NCBI GenBank assembly: GCA_041675505.1
Contig: JBAYTR010000008.1
Span: 62,001 to 126,000 of the forward strand
Reading direction: 5' to 3'
DNA: 64,000 bases
From: JAGPCK01 sp041675505
GTDB lineage: Bacteria; Bacteroidota; Bacteroidia; UKL13-3
Shown one piece after another: positions 15,286 to 23,829 of this stretch. Position numbers and translations under genes: made by a program. How positions within the stretch are numbered: the stretch's first letter is position 1; every line of letters starts with the position of its first letter. The notes under the pieces were generated by a model, which saw only the letters and a program-made list of their open reading frames with translations, was not told the origin of the DNA and did not search any database.

Positions 15286-15981
15286 ATGAAACACACACTA
15301 TTATTGACTGCACTCGCTTTTGCCTCTTTTAGAAGTTCAGCACAAACACTGTTTCCTGAGAATAAAAACGTCTATGGCGGAGCTGTAAATCTTAATACGG
15401 GGTACGAAGACAATAGTATTTCCGACACCCGCAACGACAAGAATTTTAACAATAGATTTTATTTTGATGTGAGTAAAGGTAAGATGACTACTGATAATGT
15501 ATTAAAAGGATATACGTTATCCGTTTCTACTTTGTACAACTCTAATCATTCTGAATATGCGGGATCTTCCATGATATCAGAGACAAAAGACCATCTTTAT
15601 TCTGTTCAAATATCTCGTTTCAGAACAAAGTTTCACCCTGTGGGTAAACAAGGATTTCAACTTTTGTATAGAATCTATTATGGAGTGGGCGTTGGTTATC
15701 AACAAACCAAAAATAAGGTTACAAATAACGGCACCCCTTTAGGTGAAGCAAAAAGTGAATCTTTCGGTGAAAATGTTCATGCCGGCATTTCAGGTGGTAT
15801 TGCCTACAAACTAAACGATAAGTTTATTCTGTTCACCAGCATGAGTTTTCTTAACACAACCCTCAACACATCTCATCGCAAAGATTATTTTAAAGTTAAT
15901 ATGTCGGCCTCATCCGGTTTAAACTCATCGAATAGTCTTGCCTTTGGACTCTATTGGTGCCCCGGTGCGAATAAAAAATAA
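15286..15981 (+). CDS. Secreted hypothetical protein, possible outer-membrane beta-barrel
   Basis: A 231-residue protein with a clear signal peptide (MKHTLLLTALAFASFRSSAQ, cleavage after AQ). The mature part is rich in Asn, Ser, Thr and aromatic residues in alternating patterns (RFYFDVSKGKM, YTLSVSTLYN, LLYRIYYGVGVGYQ, ISGGIAYKLNDKFILFTSMSF), consistent with amphipathic beta strands of a small outer-membrane barrel. It lacks the usual C-terminal Phe; the last strand is NSLAFGLYWCPG. I do not recognise a family. It stands alone between the helicase and the OmdA-like gene. Confidence 0.65.
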   Translation: MKHTLLLTALAFASFRSSAQTLFPENKNVYGGAVNLNTGYEDNSISDTRNDKNFNNRFYFDVSKGKMTTDNVLKGYTLSVSTLYNSNHSEYAGSSMISETKDHLYSVQISRFRTKFHPVGKQGFQLLYRIYYGVGVGYQQTKNKVTNNGTPLGEAKSESFGENVHAGISGGIAYKLNDKFILFTSMSFLNTTLNTSHRKDYFKVNMSASSGLNSSNSLAFGLYWCPGANKK

Positions 15982-16005
15982 TTGCAGTAACTTGCGTTGA
16001 CTCTT

Positions 16006-16497
16006 ATGTCACGCAAAAAAACACATACTTTTTTCTCTGTACTCGAATACATCAGCGGCACCATCACGCATACCGGCATTGTGTTGCCTGAAAAAACACT
16101 TCAGGAATTGAACCAACCCAAACGGGTACGCATTGAAGGAACCATCAACGGCACTCCTTTTAATCTAGCTATCCAACATATCAAAGATGGTCGCAGATTT
16201 TTGATGGTGGGAAATACCCTGAGAAAAGAAGCCAAGTTAAAAGCCGGAGATAAGGTAGAAGTGATATTCAGCTTAGCCAACCCTGATGAAATAAAACTAC
16301 CTGAAGAACTTATGGAAGTAATGGAACAAGACCCTGAAGGCAAAGCAGTATTCAGTAAATTTACTCCGGGGCTGCAACGAAGTTTGGCTCATTACGTTAC
16401 TTCTGCCAAACAAGTTGACACCAGAATTAAGCGCGCACTGGAACTTATGGATAAGGCTAAGTCGGGGAGATTACACGTGCAACAAAGTGACAGGTAA
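16006..16497 (+). CDS. DUF1905/YdeI-OmdA family protein
   Basis: A 163-residue protein of two parts. The N-terminal beta-barrel-like DUF1905 domain has GTITHTGIVLPEKT, then a KRVRIEGTINGTPF strand and the GRRFLMVGNTLRKEAKLKAGDKVEV segment. The C-terminal OmdA/YdeI helical tail (ELMEVMEQDPEGKAVFSKFTPG, then RIKRALELMDKAKSG) is usually annotated as bacteriocin-protection or uncharacterised. The exact function is unknown. The ATG at 16006 is used rather than an in-frame TTG nine bases upstream. TAACTTGC at 15986, a motif also near other starts here, lies just before it. Confidence 0.8.
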   Translation: MSRKKTHTFFSVLEYISGTITHTGIVLPEKTLQELNQPKRVRIEGTINGTPFNLAIQHIKDGRRFLMVGNTLRKEAKLKAGDKVEVIFSLANPDEIKLPEELMEVMEQDPEGKAVFSKFTPGLQRSLAHYVTSAKQVDTRIKRALELMDKAKSGRLHVQQSDR

Positions 16498-16730
16498 TAT
16501 GGTAAGTTCATTCAACTAAACTCGAATGCGGATGTCCCATTTTAAAACTAATATTTATTTTGTCCCATTTTATTTTGATATTCCCATTTTATAAATAATA
16601 TACTTATTTTGGGATATTCAAAATAGGTTTTATAAAATCTTAAAAAAACAAACAACTGATAACATGTTATTTATGAAAATATAAGGCAAGCGGCATGATT
16701 ATGCCAATAGTAAGGGAAATTCAAAAAGAA

Positions 16731-17714
16731 ATGAAAACACTCTACACTATTATCATCAGCCTACTCTGCTTAACCACATTTGCTGCAACAAGAACCGTAA
16801 CAACATCAGGCAACTGGAATGATGCCACAACCTGGGGAGGAAGTGCAAACCTACCAGCTGCAGGTGACTCAATTGTAATACCTACCGGTAAAAAACTTAC
16901 TGTTGGCACCACCCTAAACCTGACAAGCGGAAGCAAAACAATAATCAATATTCTGAACGGGGGAACATTAGATCTGGAAAACGGCAAAAAAATAAAACTT
17001 GCTGCTGAGTCATACGTCAATTTGGTTACCTCAACCTCGAGCATAACACACGGTGGTGGCGGAAATAACACCTACATTGAAGTTGGAGGCACTATTGTGT
17101 GGAGCGCTGGAAGTGGTGCAGGAACTGTAGCCGGACCTGCTATCTATCCTGTGGATGCCATGCCCGTTTTACTCGCAGCATTTACAGCCAAAACTGTTGA
17201 AGCAGGTGTGGTGGCCATTGAATGGGTAACGACAGGTGAGTTAAACAATGCCTACTTTGAAGTACAACGCTCTACTGATATGAGGAACTTTGAAACCATC
17301 GAAAAAATAAACGGAAAAGGTACTACCATGAACACGTCTACCTATACTGCCATTGATTACAATGTTCCTTCAGGAAGTGTCTACTACAGACTGGTGCAGG
17401 TTGACTTTGACGGAACCAGCACAACATATGATGCAGTGGCCATTGATAACAAAAAAGAATCAACCACCTGGAACATCTACCCCAATCCATCAAACGGAGT
17501 AGTATTTACCACAATTGAAACGGCTAACACAACTGCTTCCATCAGCATAACTGATTTAAGCGGAAAAATTGTATCAGCAAAAAGTTTGAGCACTTTCAAC
17601 TCCAATGAAAAAGTAAATGTACTGGACGGAAATGAAAATTTAAAAGCCGGATTCTACCTGGTTATCATAGAGAGCGGAAATAACAGACAAAACATCAGAC
17701 TTCAGATACTTTAA
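16731..17714 (+). CDS. T9SS-secreted protein with type A C-terminal sorting domain
   Basis: A 327-residue exported protein. Signal peptide (residues ~1-18, ending TFAAT), an N-terminal beta-helix-like segment starting SGNWNDATTWGG (a G8/carbohydrate-binding-like opening often seen in Bacteroidota surface proteins), a fibronectin-like module (AVEWVTTGELNNAYFEVQRSTD) and a C-terminal sorting domain. The sorting domain shows WNIYPNPSNG, ISITDLSGKIV and LKAGFYLVIIESGNNRQNIRL, the classical T9SS type A signal. It should be displayed on or released from the outer membrane. A terminator follows. The start is the ATG directly before the signal peptide. Confidence 0.88.
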   Translation: MKTLYTIIISLLCLTTFAATRTVTTSGNWNDATTWGGSANLPAAGDSIVIPTGKKLTVGTTLNLTSGSKTIINILNGGTLDLENGKKIKLAAESYVNLVTSTSSITHGGGGNNTYIEVGGTIVWSAGSGAGTVAGPAIYPVDAMPVLLAAFTAKTVEAGVVAIEWVTTGELNNAYFEVQRSTDMRNFETIEKINGKGTTMNTSTYTAIDYNVPSGSVYYRLVQVDFDGTSTTYDAVAIDNKKESTTWNIYPNPSNGVVFTTIETANTTASISITDLSGKIVSAKSLSTFNSNEKVNVLDGNENLKAGFYLVIIESGNNRQNIRLQIL

Positions 17715-17740
17715 CCAAATACCACTACAAGTTGAAACAA

Positions 17741-17772
17741 AGGCGGATTCTTAACTGAGTCTGCCTTTTTTA
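17741..17772 (+). terminator. Rho-independent terminator after the T9SS substrate gene
   Basis: AGGCGGATTC pairs with GAGTCTGCCT (two G-T wobbles) around a TTAACT loop, followed by a run of seven T. It ends the plus-strand gene and touches the 3' end of the RNase Z gene on the other strand. Confidence 0.8.
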
Positions 17773-18723
17773 TTTTCCGGGTGTAAGGTCTTCGAAAACT
17801 ATTTTGTTGTACTCAATAAAAAACGAACGACCCTCTAACGCGAGTTCTGTATCAGGAAAGGATAACCTGGCTTCATCCAAGAGTAAATTGAGGTTATTGT
17901 AACGGGCTGAAAAGTGCCCGATGATAAGTTGCTTTACATTGGCTGCCTTAGCAAATTTTCCAGCCTGCAAGGCCGTTGTATGGTAAGTCTCTACTGCCCT
18001 GTCAACCAGTTCGTGTAAAAAGGTAGATTCATGGTACAGCAAATCGCAGTCTTTAACATATTCAGTAAAAGACAAATCGAAAATTGTATCTGAGCAATAG
18101 CCATAAGAACGCGGGGGCAGAGGCTCAATAGTTAGTTCATCGTTGCTGATAAGTCGGCCATCAGGCATCACATAATCTTCTCCTGCTTTTAGAGCCTCAA
18201 ACAGTTCAAAAGGTATTTGGTAATGTTTGCACCGCTCTGCATTTATTTTGCGCGGCAGTTCTTTTTCCTTAAATAAAAAACCACAGGTGGGAATACGGTG
18301 CCTGAGCGGAAAACTGAATACTTCCAGTTCCTCATTTTCAAACAGCAATTCTTTTTTTTCATTCCCGGTAATGATGAAATGAATTTTAAACCGCAGCTCT
18401 GTGGAGGAACATCTGAACTGCACTTCCAGTATTTCACTTAATCCGGCCGGACCATATATATACAAATCTTCCGTACGGTGATGAAAGTTCATGGTATAAA
18501 TGAGAGCCGTTAAACCTAAGTAATGATCGGCATGCAGGTGGCTGATGAAAATGTGGTTGATTTTACTTTGCTTCAGTTTGTAACGCAGCATTTGAATCTG
18601 TGTTCCTTCCCCGCAATCGAGCAACATACAGTGGTCGCGCAGGTTAAGGTATTGCGCACTGGGATGTCTGGTTGTAGTAGGTGTAGCCGAACTGCTACCC
18701 AGTATGGTAACTTCTATCGGCAT
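17770..18723 (-). CDS. rnz: Ribonuclease Z (tRNA 3'-processing endonuclease)
   Basis: A 317-residue metallo-beta-lactamase-fold nuclease that removes 3' trailers from tRNA precursors. The zinc-binding motif HLHADH (62-67) is intact, with LLDCGEGTQIQ before it, a PPRSYGYCSDT segment and YHESTF, and the distal histidines in HTTALQAGKFA and IIGHFSARY. Length and order agree with short-form RNase Z. The ATG overlaps the stop of the upstream gene (TAATG), indicating one operon with the T9SS-type protein and the STAS gene. Confidence 0.95.
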   Translation of the reverse strand: MPIEVTILGSSSATPTTTRHPSAQYLNLRDHCMLLDCGEGTQIQMLRYKLKQSKINHIFISHLHADHYLGLTALIYTMNFHHRTEDLYIYGPAGLSEILEVQFRCSSTELRFKIHFIITGNEKKELLFENEELEVFSFPLRHRIPTCGFLFKEKELPRKINAERCKHYQIPFELFEALKAGEDYVMPDGRLISNDELTIEPLPPRSYGYCSDTIFDLSFTEYVKDCDLLYHESTFLHELVDRAVETYHTTALQAGKFAKAANVKQLIIGHFSARYNNLNLLLDEARLSFPDTELALEGRSFFIEYNKIVFEDLTPGK

Positions 18724-19445
18724 TATTGAACCAGTAGTCTTGCTCTCAAAATTGCTCCGTTTACACGAACCGCAACCAGATACAAACCACGGGGAACATT
18801 ATCCAATGAAAGTGTAACTGTATTGGAGCCATTGTTCACGTTAATCCGCGCTTGTCTCACCACTCGCCCTTGCAAATCAAGCAAAGTTAAAAGAGTCTGT
18901 TGTGACCGCTCTGCCTGAATAGCTACATTCACCAAGCGACTTGCCGGGTTGGGATATAAAACCAATCCCTGATTGCCTCTGCCCGTCAGAATATCTTCTA
19001 TGCCCACTGGTTGGTCAACAACTAAATCGAGTGTATTGGAAAAAGTTTGCGTAACAGGCGGAACAAACGGAATGGGTGATTTTAATTTGACCAGTACACT
19101 CACGTTTAAAACATACGTACCTGCCGACCCTGTACCTAAGGGTGCCGTAAGCACGGCACAACCGTTGGCATTGCCTTTATAACTGCAGGTAGGTTTGTTG
19201 CATTGGTAGGCCAGTCCCGCAGGGCCACCGGTAATGGAAAGAATGTACAATGAATCAACCGTAAAGCCCATAGTATCTTTGGGTACCTTAAACTGAATCA
19301 CCTGATTGTACGGAACCCCTTCCTGTCCGTTGGGTAATGTGCGCGGGTAAACTCCCGAGTACGTAATGCCTATGTCAGGCGTACACTGGCTAAATGCAGT
19401 TACTGCAGTAACCAGAAGAACAACGGCAAGAAGAATTTTTTTCAT
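18723..19445 (-). CDS. T9SS-secreted protein with C-terminal sorting domain
   Basis: A 240-residue exported protein: signal peptide (MKKILLAVVLLVTAVTAFSQ), a short beta-rich region with paired Cys (CNKPTCSYKGNANGC) and a C-terminal sorting domain with LVLYPNPASRLVNVAI, LLDLQGRVV and VPRGLYLVAVRVNG. The body is too short to identify; its strand pattern suggests an immunoglobulin-like fold. It lies between the STAS gene (6-base gap) and rnz (1-base overlap), an unusual place for a surface protein. Confidence 0.82.
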   Translation of the reverse strand: MKKILLAVVLLVTAVTAFSQCTPDIGITYSGVYPRTLPNGQEGVPYNQVIQFKVPKDTMGFTVDSLYILSITGGPAGLAYQCNKPTCSYKGNANGCAVLTAPLGTGSAGTYVLNVSVLVKLKSPIPFVPPVTQTFSNTLDLVVDQPVGIEDILTGRGNQGLVLYPNPASRLVNVAIQAERSQQTLLTLLDLQGRVVRQARINVNNGSNTVTLSLDNVPRGLYLVAVRVNGAILRARLLVQ

Positions 19446-19451
19446 GTGGTT

Positions 19452-19820
19452 CTATTCATTATCGGGATCAAGAAAATGGCGCTCCAATTGGTCCATAAAA
19501 GCAAAATCAATCGCTTCAATATCGGTAGGAATAAGGGTAAGGTCGGAGTCTTTTAATTCTCTGAAGATACTCTCCTGCAGCTCGGTAATAATGAGCATAC
19601 CGTTCATGTCTTTCAGTGCTTTTTCCAACGCTTTCAGCACAATGTAACCGTCCTCAGTGCACATAAACACGTGCGAGAGGTTAAGGATAACAAACTTATT
19701 AGCATCGGCCAGGTTACGTAATAACTCCTGTTTAAATGCCCTTCCCGAAACCTCATCCAGTTTTTCTAACAATGGTTTCACCAACGTGTGGTGTTCTTGT
19801 TTATCAATAGTATAGTTCAT
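19452..19820 (-). CDS. STAS-domain protein
   Basis: A 122-residue single-domain protein with the STAS (anti-anti-sigma) fold pattern: an N-terminal strand (EHHTLVKPLLEKLD), the NKFVILNLSHVFMCTEDGYIVL core corresponding to the strand-helix that carries the regulatory Ser in SpoIIAA, and a NGMLIITELQ strand. The usual phosphoserine position holds Cys-Thr-Glu-Asp rather than a D-S-S/G motif, so classical switching is doubtful. It begins the operon with the T9SS protein and rnz. A minus-strand TATTTTTG element lies at 19879-19872, about 50 bases before its start. Confidence 0.75.
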   Translation of the reverse strand: MNYTIDKQEHHTLVKPLLEKLDEVSGRAFKQELLRNLADANKFVILNLSHVFMCTEDGYIVLKALEKALKDMNGMLIITELQESIFRELKDSDLTLIPTDIEAIDFAFMDQLERHFLDPDNE

Positions 19821-19918
19821 ACCTCACAAAGTTTTGAAAATTTACCGAAAATCAAACAGTATTTTAGCGGGCAAAAATAGAACATTAAAAATTATTACCC
19901 ACTGCTAATCAGCAAAAA

Positions 19919-20677
19919 ATGAAAAAAACTGCAATAATCACCGGTGCATCGGCCGGAATCGGGGAGGCTTGCGCGCGCGTTTTGGCCCAACAGGGATACC
20001 AATTGATACTTTGTGCCCGCAGAAGTGACCGCTTAGAAAAACTTGCCCTGGAACTGAAAGATACCTTCCAGACCCCTACCCTGTGCATAGCCTTGGATGT
20101 GCGTAATCGCCAAGAGGTGGAAAAAGTTTTTTCGACCTTGCCCTCAGGATGGAATGAACCCGATGTATTAATTAATAATGCAGGACTGGCCTCCGGATTG
20201 GCCTCTATTGAAAATGGCGATATGGACGACTGGGACATTATGATTGATACCAACATCAAAGGACTACTTTATGTAACGCGCAATGTTGTACCCCTGATGA
20301 TACCTCGTGCCAGCGGACACATCATTAACATCGGTTCCATTGCCGGCAAAGAAGTTTATGCCAATGGTAACGTATACTGCAGCACCAAACATGCTGTAGA
20401 CGCGCTCAACCGCGGCATGCGCATTGATCTGGCAAAATTTCCCATTAAAGTTTCAGCTGTACACCCGGGTGCGGTGGAAACTGAATTTTCAATTGTGCGT
20501 TTTAAGGGTGATGAGGAGCGTGCTTCTAAAGTATATGAAGGTTTTGAAAATCTGGTAGCTGCTGATGTGGCTGATGCCGTAGGCTACATTTTATCACGCC
20601 CCGCACACGTAAACATTAACGACCTGGTGATAATGCCTACCGCCCAACCCTGTGCCGGGGTAATTCACAGGAAATAG
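19919..20677 (+). CDS. Short-chain dehydrogenase/reductase (YdfG-type)
   Basis: A 252-residue classical SDR. The cofactor motif is TGASAGIG (8-15), with CARRSDRLEKL after beta-2 (Arg-rich, favouring NADP), NNAG, and the catalytic Tyr153 and Lys157 in YCSTK. The PGAVETEFS segment follows. Overall it resembles YdfG, an NADP-dependent 3-hydroxy acid/serine dehydrogenase. The true substrate is unknown. It is a single-gene unit divergent from the STAS operon. Confidence 0.9.
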   Translation: MKKTAIITGASAGIGEACARVLAQQGYQLILCARRSDRLEKLALELKDTFQTPTLCIALDVRNRQEVEKVFSTLPSGWNEPDVLINNAGLASGLASIENGDMDDWDIMIDTNIKGLLYVTRNVVPLMIPRASGHIINIGSIAGKEVYANGNVYCSTKHAVDALNRGMRIDLAKFPIKVSAVHPGAVETEFSIVRFKGDEERASKVYEGFENLVAADVADAVGYILSRPAHVNINDLVIMPTAQPCAGVIHRK

Positions 20678-20786
20678 TGTTAACTGAACTTCGAAATTAG
20701 TCTGAGGTGGTTGTTTGATTATTGCTTATCGAAAAAGCAAAAAACACCTGCCTTTTTGAAGTAAGAAGAAAATAATTTCGCTGAAC

Positions 20787-21488
20787 TTACATTTCTCTGA
20801 ACTTGTACCCCACTCCCCGAACAGAGTCTATGTATTGCGGGTTCTTAGGGTCTTCTTCAAAATGTTTACGTAGCATAAGTATAAAGTTGTCGATGGTTCG
20901 GGTAGAGGGAAATACGTTGTATCCCCAAACACTCTGAAGAATTTTTTCCCGACTGACCACCTCGTTTTTATTATCAATAAGTAACTTAAGCAGCATCACT
21001 TCTTTTTTGGTGAGTTGGAAATTGCCCTGTGTACCGTGGGCTTCATAACTTTCAAAATTTATCCAATTGTTTCCGAAATGGTAGATGGCGGGAGTTTTAC
21101 TTTCCTGTCCGCTGATGCGGGCACTTTTTTCAATGAGTTTGTTTACACGTAAAATAAGTTCTTCGAGGTTAAAGGGTTTGGTGAGGTAATCGTCACCACC
21201 TTTTTTGAGTCCCAGCACCCTATCATCACCGCTGTTTTTGGCAGAGAGAAAAAGAATAGGCACCTCAGTATTTTGCAAGCGGATGCTTTCACACACGGTA
21301 ATGCCGTCCATCTCGGGCAGCATAATGTCGAGTATAATCAGGTCGAAACTTTCTTCTTTAAACTTCCTCAGCGCAGCAGCACCATCTTGCACAGCTACCA
21401 CTTTGTAGCCCTCCAATTCCAGGTTCAGTTTAACCGGTTCCAGAATGTGTTCTTCATCCTCTACCAATAATATACGTTCGTTACTCAT
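20787..21488 (-). CDS. OmpR/PhoB-family response regulator
   Basis: A 233-residue two-domain regulator. Receiver domain: acidic pocket at 10-12 (EDE), phosphorylation site Asp54 in LIILDIMLPEMDG and Lys near 104 (LTKPF). C-terminal winged helix: LTKKEVMLLKLLIDNKNEVVSREKILQSVWGY and the TIDNFILMLRKHFEEDP/VRGVGYKF signature of OmpR-type DNA-binding domains. It follows the histidine kinase gene with a one-base gap, forming a two-gene operon. The regulated genes are not evident. Confidence 0.95.
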   Translation of the reverse strand: MSNERILLVEDEEHILEPVKLNLELEGYKVVAVQDGAAALRKFKEESFDLIILDIMLPEMDGITVCESIRLQNTEVPILFLSAKNSGDDRVLGLKKGGDDYLTKPFNLEELILRVNKLIEKSARISGQESKTPAIYHFGNNWINFESYEAHGTQGNFQLTKKEVMLLKLLIDNKNEVVSREKILQSVWGYNVFPSTRTIDNFILMLRKHFEEDPKNPQYIDSVRGVGYKFREM

Positions 21489-21489
21489 G

Positions 21490-22584
21490 TCAGAATTTTA
21501 CAGTGAATATGGTACCCTCATTCAAATTACTCTTCAGTTGTATTTGTGCCTGGTGTTTATCCAACACCTGTTTTACAATAAATAAGCCCAAGCCGGTACC
21601 TTTCGTTTTGCGTGTGCTTTCGTTACCCACCCGGTAAAACTTATTAAACACCTTGTTTTGTTCAGCGAGTGAAATACCGCTTCCGTTATCTTCTACCGTG
21701 AGCAGGGGTTTGTTCATTTCTTTACGAAGATTCACACGCACTTCAGCCCCATCAGGACGGGCATACTTAAAAGCATTTTCTATCAGGTTGCTGATAGCCA
21801 AGGTAAGCGTGAACCTGTCGGCATCAATAAAAATGTCTTGTTCAACGGAAAGTTTTAAAGCTGCTTTATTGGCAAATACATTTCCCAGTTTTTTACTTAT
21901 TTCTTCCACCAGTTGCGAGAGGTTGATGTTCTCTTTGGTAAAGCGATAACTTTTACCATCAATTTGTGCCGCTACCAAAACGTTCTCCACTAAATCATTG
22001 AGCCGGTCGGTTTCACTTACGGCATTGTGCAACATTTTTTCTTTTTGCTCTTTATCCAGTTCCCGTTTCTGCAAGGTTTGAAGGTACAGTTTAACCGCAG
22101 CCAAAGGTGTTTTTAACTCATGCGTTACCGAGAGTAAAAAATTTTGCTGCTGTTTGTTGAGCTCAATGCGTTGGGCAAAACTGCGGTAAATCCAAACCAG
22201 TCCCCACAACAATAGCAACACAAATACGGCACCTTCTGAAACGTACATTTTAATCCTGCGCTCCAGTTTATCATCTACCGCTTGGATTACTTCGTCTTTA
22301 GGAGCCAGTGCATATTCTTCAAACGATTCGCTTTGCGGAACATAAACGGCCACATACATGGGATGATTGCGGGCCACATACTGTTTCACCTGAGCGGAAT
22401 CCTGAACAACGGATTGCGAAATCTGGTTAATGATATCGGCATTTACCTTGTAGGCATTGGTATAAATCAGCTGTATCTCGTCCTCGTGCATTTGTTTGCT
22501 GTTACGTATGGAGGAGTAAGTAAGCCAGCTGAATGCAGCCAGAATGTATAAGGCTAAAACAAAAAATATGGGGGTGGGTTTCAC
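21490..22584 (-). CDS. Membrane sensor histidine kinase
   Basis: A 364-residue kinase with two transmembrane helices (about 6-24 and 115-134) flanking a ~90-residue periplasmic sensor. It then has the HisKA domain with phosphoacceptor His155 in SVTHELKTPL and an HATPase_c domain with NLIENAFKYA (N box), VEDNGSGI (G1) and GTGLGLFIVK (G2). All ATP-binding boxes are intact. The start codon is GTG. The sensor domain is not recognisable and no ligand can be proposed. It is transcribed before and with the response regulator. Confidence 0.93.
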   Translation of the reverse strand: MKPTPIFFVLALYILAAFSWLTYSSIRNSKQMHEDEIQLIYTNAYKVNADIINQISQSVVQDSAQVKQYVARNHPMYVAVYVPQSESFEEYALAPKDEVIQAVDDKLERRIKMYVSEGAVFVLLLLWGLVWIYRSFAQRIELNKQQQNFLLSVTHELKTPLAAVKLYLQTLQKRELDKEQKEKMLHNAVSETDRLNDLVENVLVAAQIDGKSYRFTKENINLSQLVEEISKKLGNVFANKAALKLSVEQDIFIDADRFTLTLAISNLIENAFKYARPDGAEVRVNLRKEMNKPLLTVEDNGSGISLAEQNKVFNKFYRVGNESTRKTKGTGLGLFIVKQVLDKHQAQIQLKSNLNEGTIFTVKF

Positions 22585-22699
22585 AACAATTCAAATTTGG
22601 GCTAAATTACATCAAAATAGCAAGAAGTAATTGTCAGGTTTGTGTCTGAAATGTAAACGACAAGCGAAAATAAAATTTAGTGTCCTCTGACTAAAACGA

Positions 22700-22707
22700 T
22701 ACATTTG
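22700..22707 (+). promoter_or_regulatory. -7 promoter element TACATTTG
   Basis: TACATTTG, followed by TTAAAA, lies 15 bases before the ATG of the small secreted protein. The same TACATTTGTTAAAA string recurs before the T9SS gene at 61.1 kb. No good TTG at the expected distance. Confidence 0.4.
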
Positions 22708-22722
22708 TTAAAAAACTAAAGT

Positions 22723-23097
22723 ATGAAAACACTCTTTATAACAAGTATGCTCCTTTTTGCCTGCACCAGCGCCTACTCCCAAAATAATGTACATTTCTGC
22801 GGCAAAGATTCTCTTGTCAGCTTAACGCATTTAAAGCAATGCAAAAAACTCGCTTACAAAAACGATGAGAGTAAAGTTATTCTATCTTTCGAAATAACCT
22901 TGGTTTATACTACCGGTACAGAAACAATGTTTGCCTGCAAAGGCAACCTGATCTCCAATGAATTTCTGGCCCACATTCAACAAAAAACCACTGCAAGTAT
23001 GTTTTACATTAGCCTGAGCAAGGTAAAAGATAAAACTACCGGCAAACTACTACCACCTGAAACAAAGGATATCATTTTTAAAATTCAACCTGAATAG
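22723..23097 (+). CDS. Small secreted protein, possible GldM C-terminal-domain relative (copy 1)
   Basis: A 124-residue protein with a signal peptide (MKTLFITSMLLFACTSAYSQ) and a ~104-residue mature domain. It shares with the next gene the pattern FCG...S...L..LKQC..L...ND, a beta-strand F-x-x-x-x-x-Y, then a helix and a final strand ending xIxFxI. The second half (strand, LISNEFLAHIQQ helix, FYISLSKVKDKTTGKLLPPETKDIIFKI) resembles the last domain of the gliding/T9SS protein GldM, but I cannot confirm homology. Three Cys (FCG, LKQC, FACKG) could form disulfides. Function unknown. Confidence 0.6.
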   Translation: MKTLFITSMLLFACTSAYSQNNVHFCGKDSLVSLTHLKQCKKLAYKNDESKVILSFEITLVYTTGTETMFACKGNLISNEFLAHIQQKTTASMFYISLSKVKDKTTGKLLPPETKDIIFKIQPE

Positions 23098-23146
23098 TTA
23101 ATCATAGAAATTCAGAACTATATTACTCAGCTAAAAAATATTACTC

Positions 23147-23512
23147 ATGAAATTATTCTTATTACTTTTTTGCTTTTTGCCAGTTGTTACGTTAGCACAA
23201 AAACCATTTAACTTTAACTTTTGCGGACATTCGAAAAGTTTATCTATTACAGAACTTAAACAATGTCCACGCCTAGTTTTGGATAATGACAGTGTGGTAA
23301 AGATTTCATCCATGTTTCTCAGGTATGAACTAGATGGAGAGGACCATACTGAAATGCTTCCTGATGGGTTGATTAAACAAAATATCATTGCTACATTTGA
23401 AAGACACCGGATAAAATCTTTCACAATATTCATGCTTAGAGGCCGTGCAACGGGTGCTGATAAAGCCTATCCTTTCAAAACAGGGGAAGTCACTTTTGAA
23501 TTGACGCACTGA
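23147..23512 (+). CDS. Small secreted protein, paralogue of the preceding gene (copy 2)
   Basis: A 121-residue protein with a signal peptide (MKLFLLLFCFLPVVTLAQ). The mature part repeats the neighbour's FNFCG, LSITELKQCPRL and ND-V segments, an RYELDGEDHTEM strand, a helix LIKQNIIATFERH and a terminal strand GEVTFEL. The two genes are 49 bases apart on one strand and clearly arose by tandem duplication, though they have diverged strongly. The third Cys of copy 1 is absent. The same tentative GldM C-terminal resemblance applies. Confidence 0.6.
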   Translation: MKLFLLLFCFLPVVTLAQKPFNFNFCGHSKSLSITELKQCPRLVLDNDSVVKISSMFLRYELDGEDHTEMLPDGLIKQNIIATFERHRIKSFTIFMLRGRATGADKAYPFKTGEVTFELTH

Positions 23513-23829
23513 TAACCTACTATTCGTTTACTATTAACAGAGAATTTATTAATAAACGTTCCCAAATTTTTGAATCATACCCCTGTAAGTATCTCTAAAA
23601 ATAAGTCTGAATAAAATTAGGCAGAAAGTTTAATTTTAACCCACGAAAGATGAAAAAGATAAAATTTACATTAGCTCATATTGTAAAAGTATAGGAAAGG
23701 GCTATACCTATCCGCCCGACTATTTCAAAAGCATAATCGAAAAACTTCATGTACACGAATATAAACTCATTTTGACATGCTCCTACTTTTTCTAAAAAAC
23801 TTTAAATTCGCACATACTAATTACAATCT
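23513..23829 (+). other. Gap of 317 bases without a gene; possible gene remnant
   Basis: No gene with a start codon fits here. One frame is open between stops at 23637 and 23793 (about 50 codons, including SSYCKSIGKGYTYPPDYF) and reads like protein, but lacks any ATG, GTG or TTG with a ribosome site. It may be a decayed gene end. Otherwise the gap is AT-rich with no terminator or repeat that I can see. Confidence 0.3.

Noticed and set aside
16498..16730. Palindromic operator in the AT-rich gap (GATATTCCCA ... TGGGATATTC)
   Set aside because: The arms look alike, but when reverse-complemented they mismatch in the middle (TATT versus ATAT), so the repeat is poor. No other feature is visible in this gap.
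20693..20765. Terminator between the SDR and response regulator genes
   Set aside because: AGGTG/CACCT and TTGCTT/AAGCAA can pair, but the stem has several mismatches and a weak T tract; not convincing enough to list.
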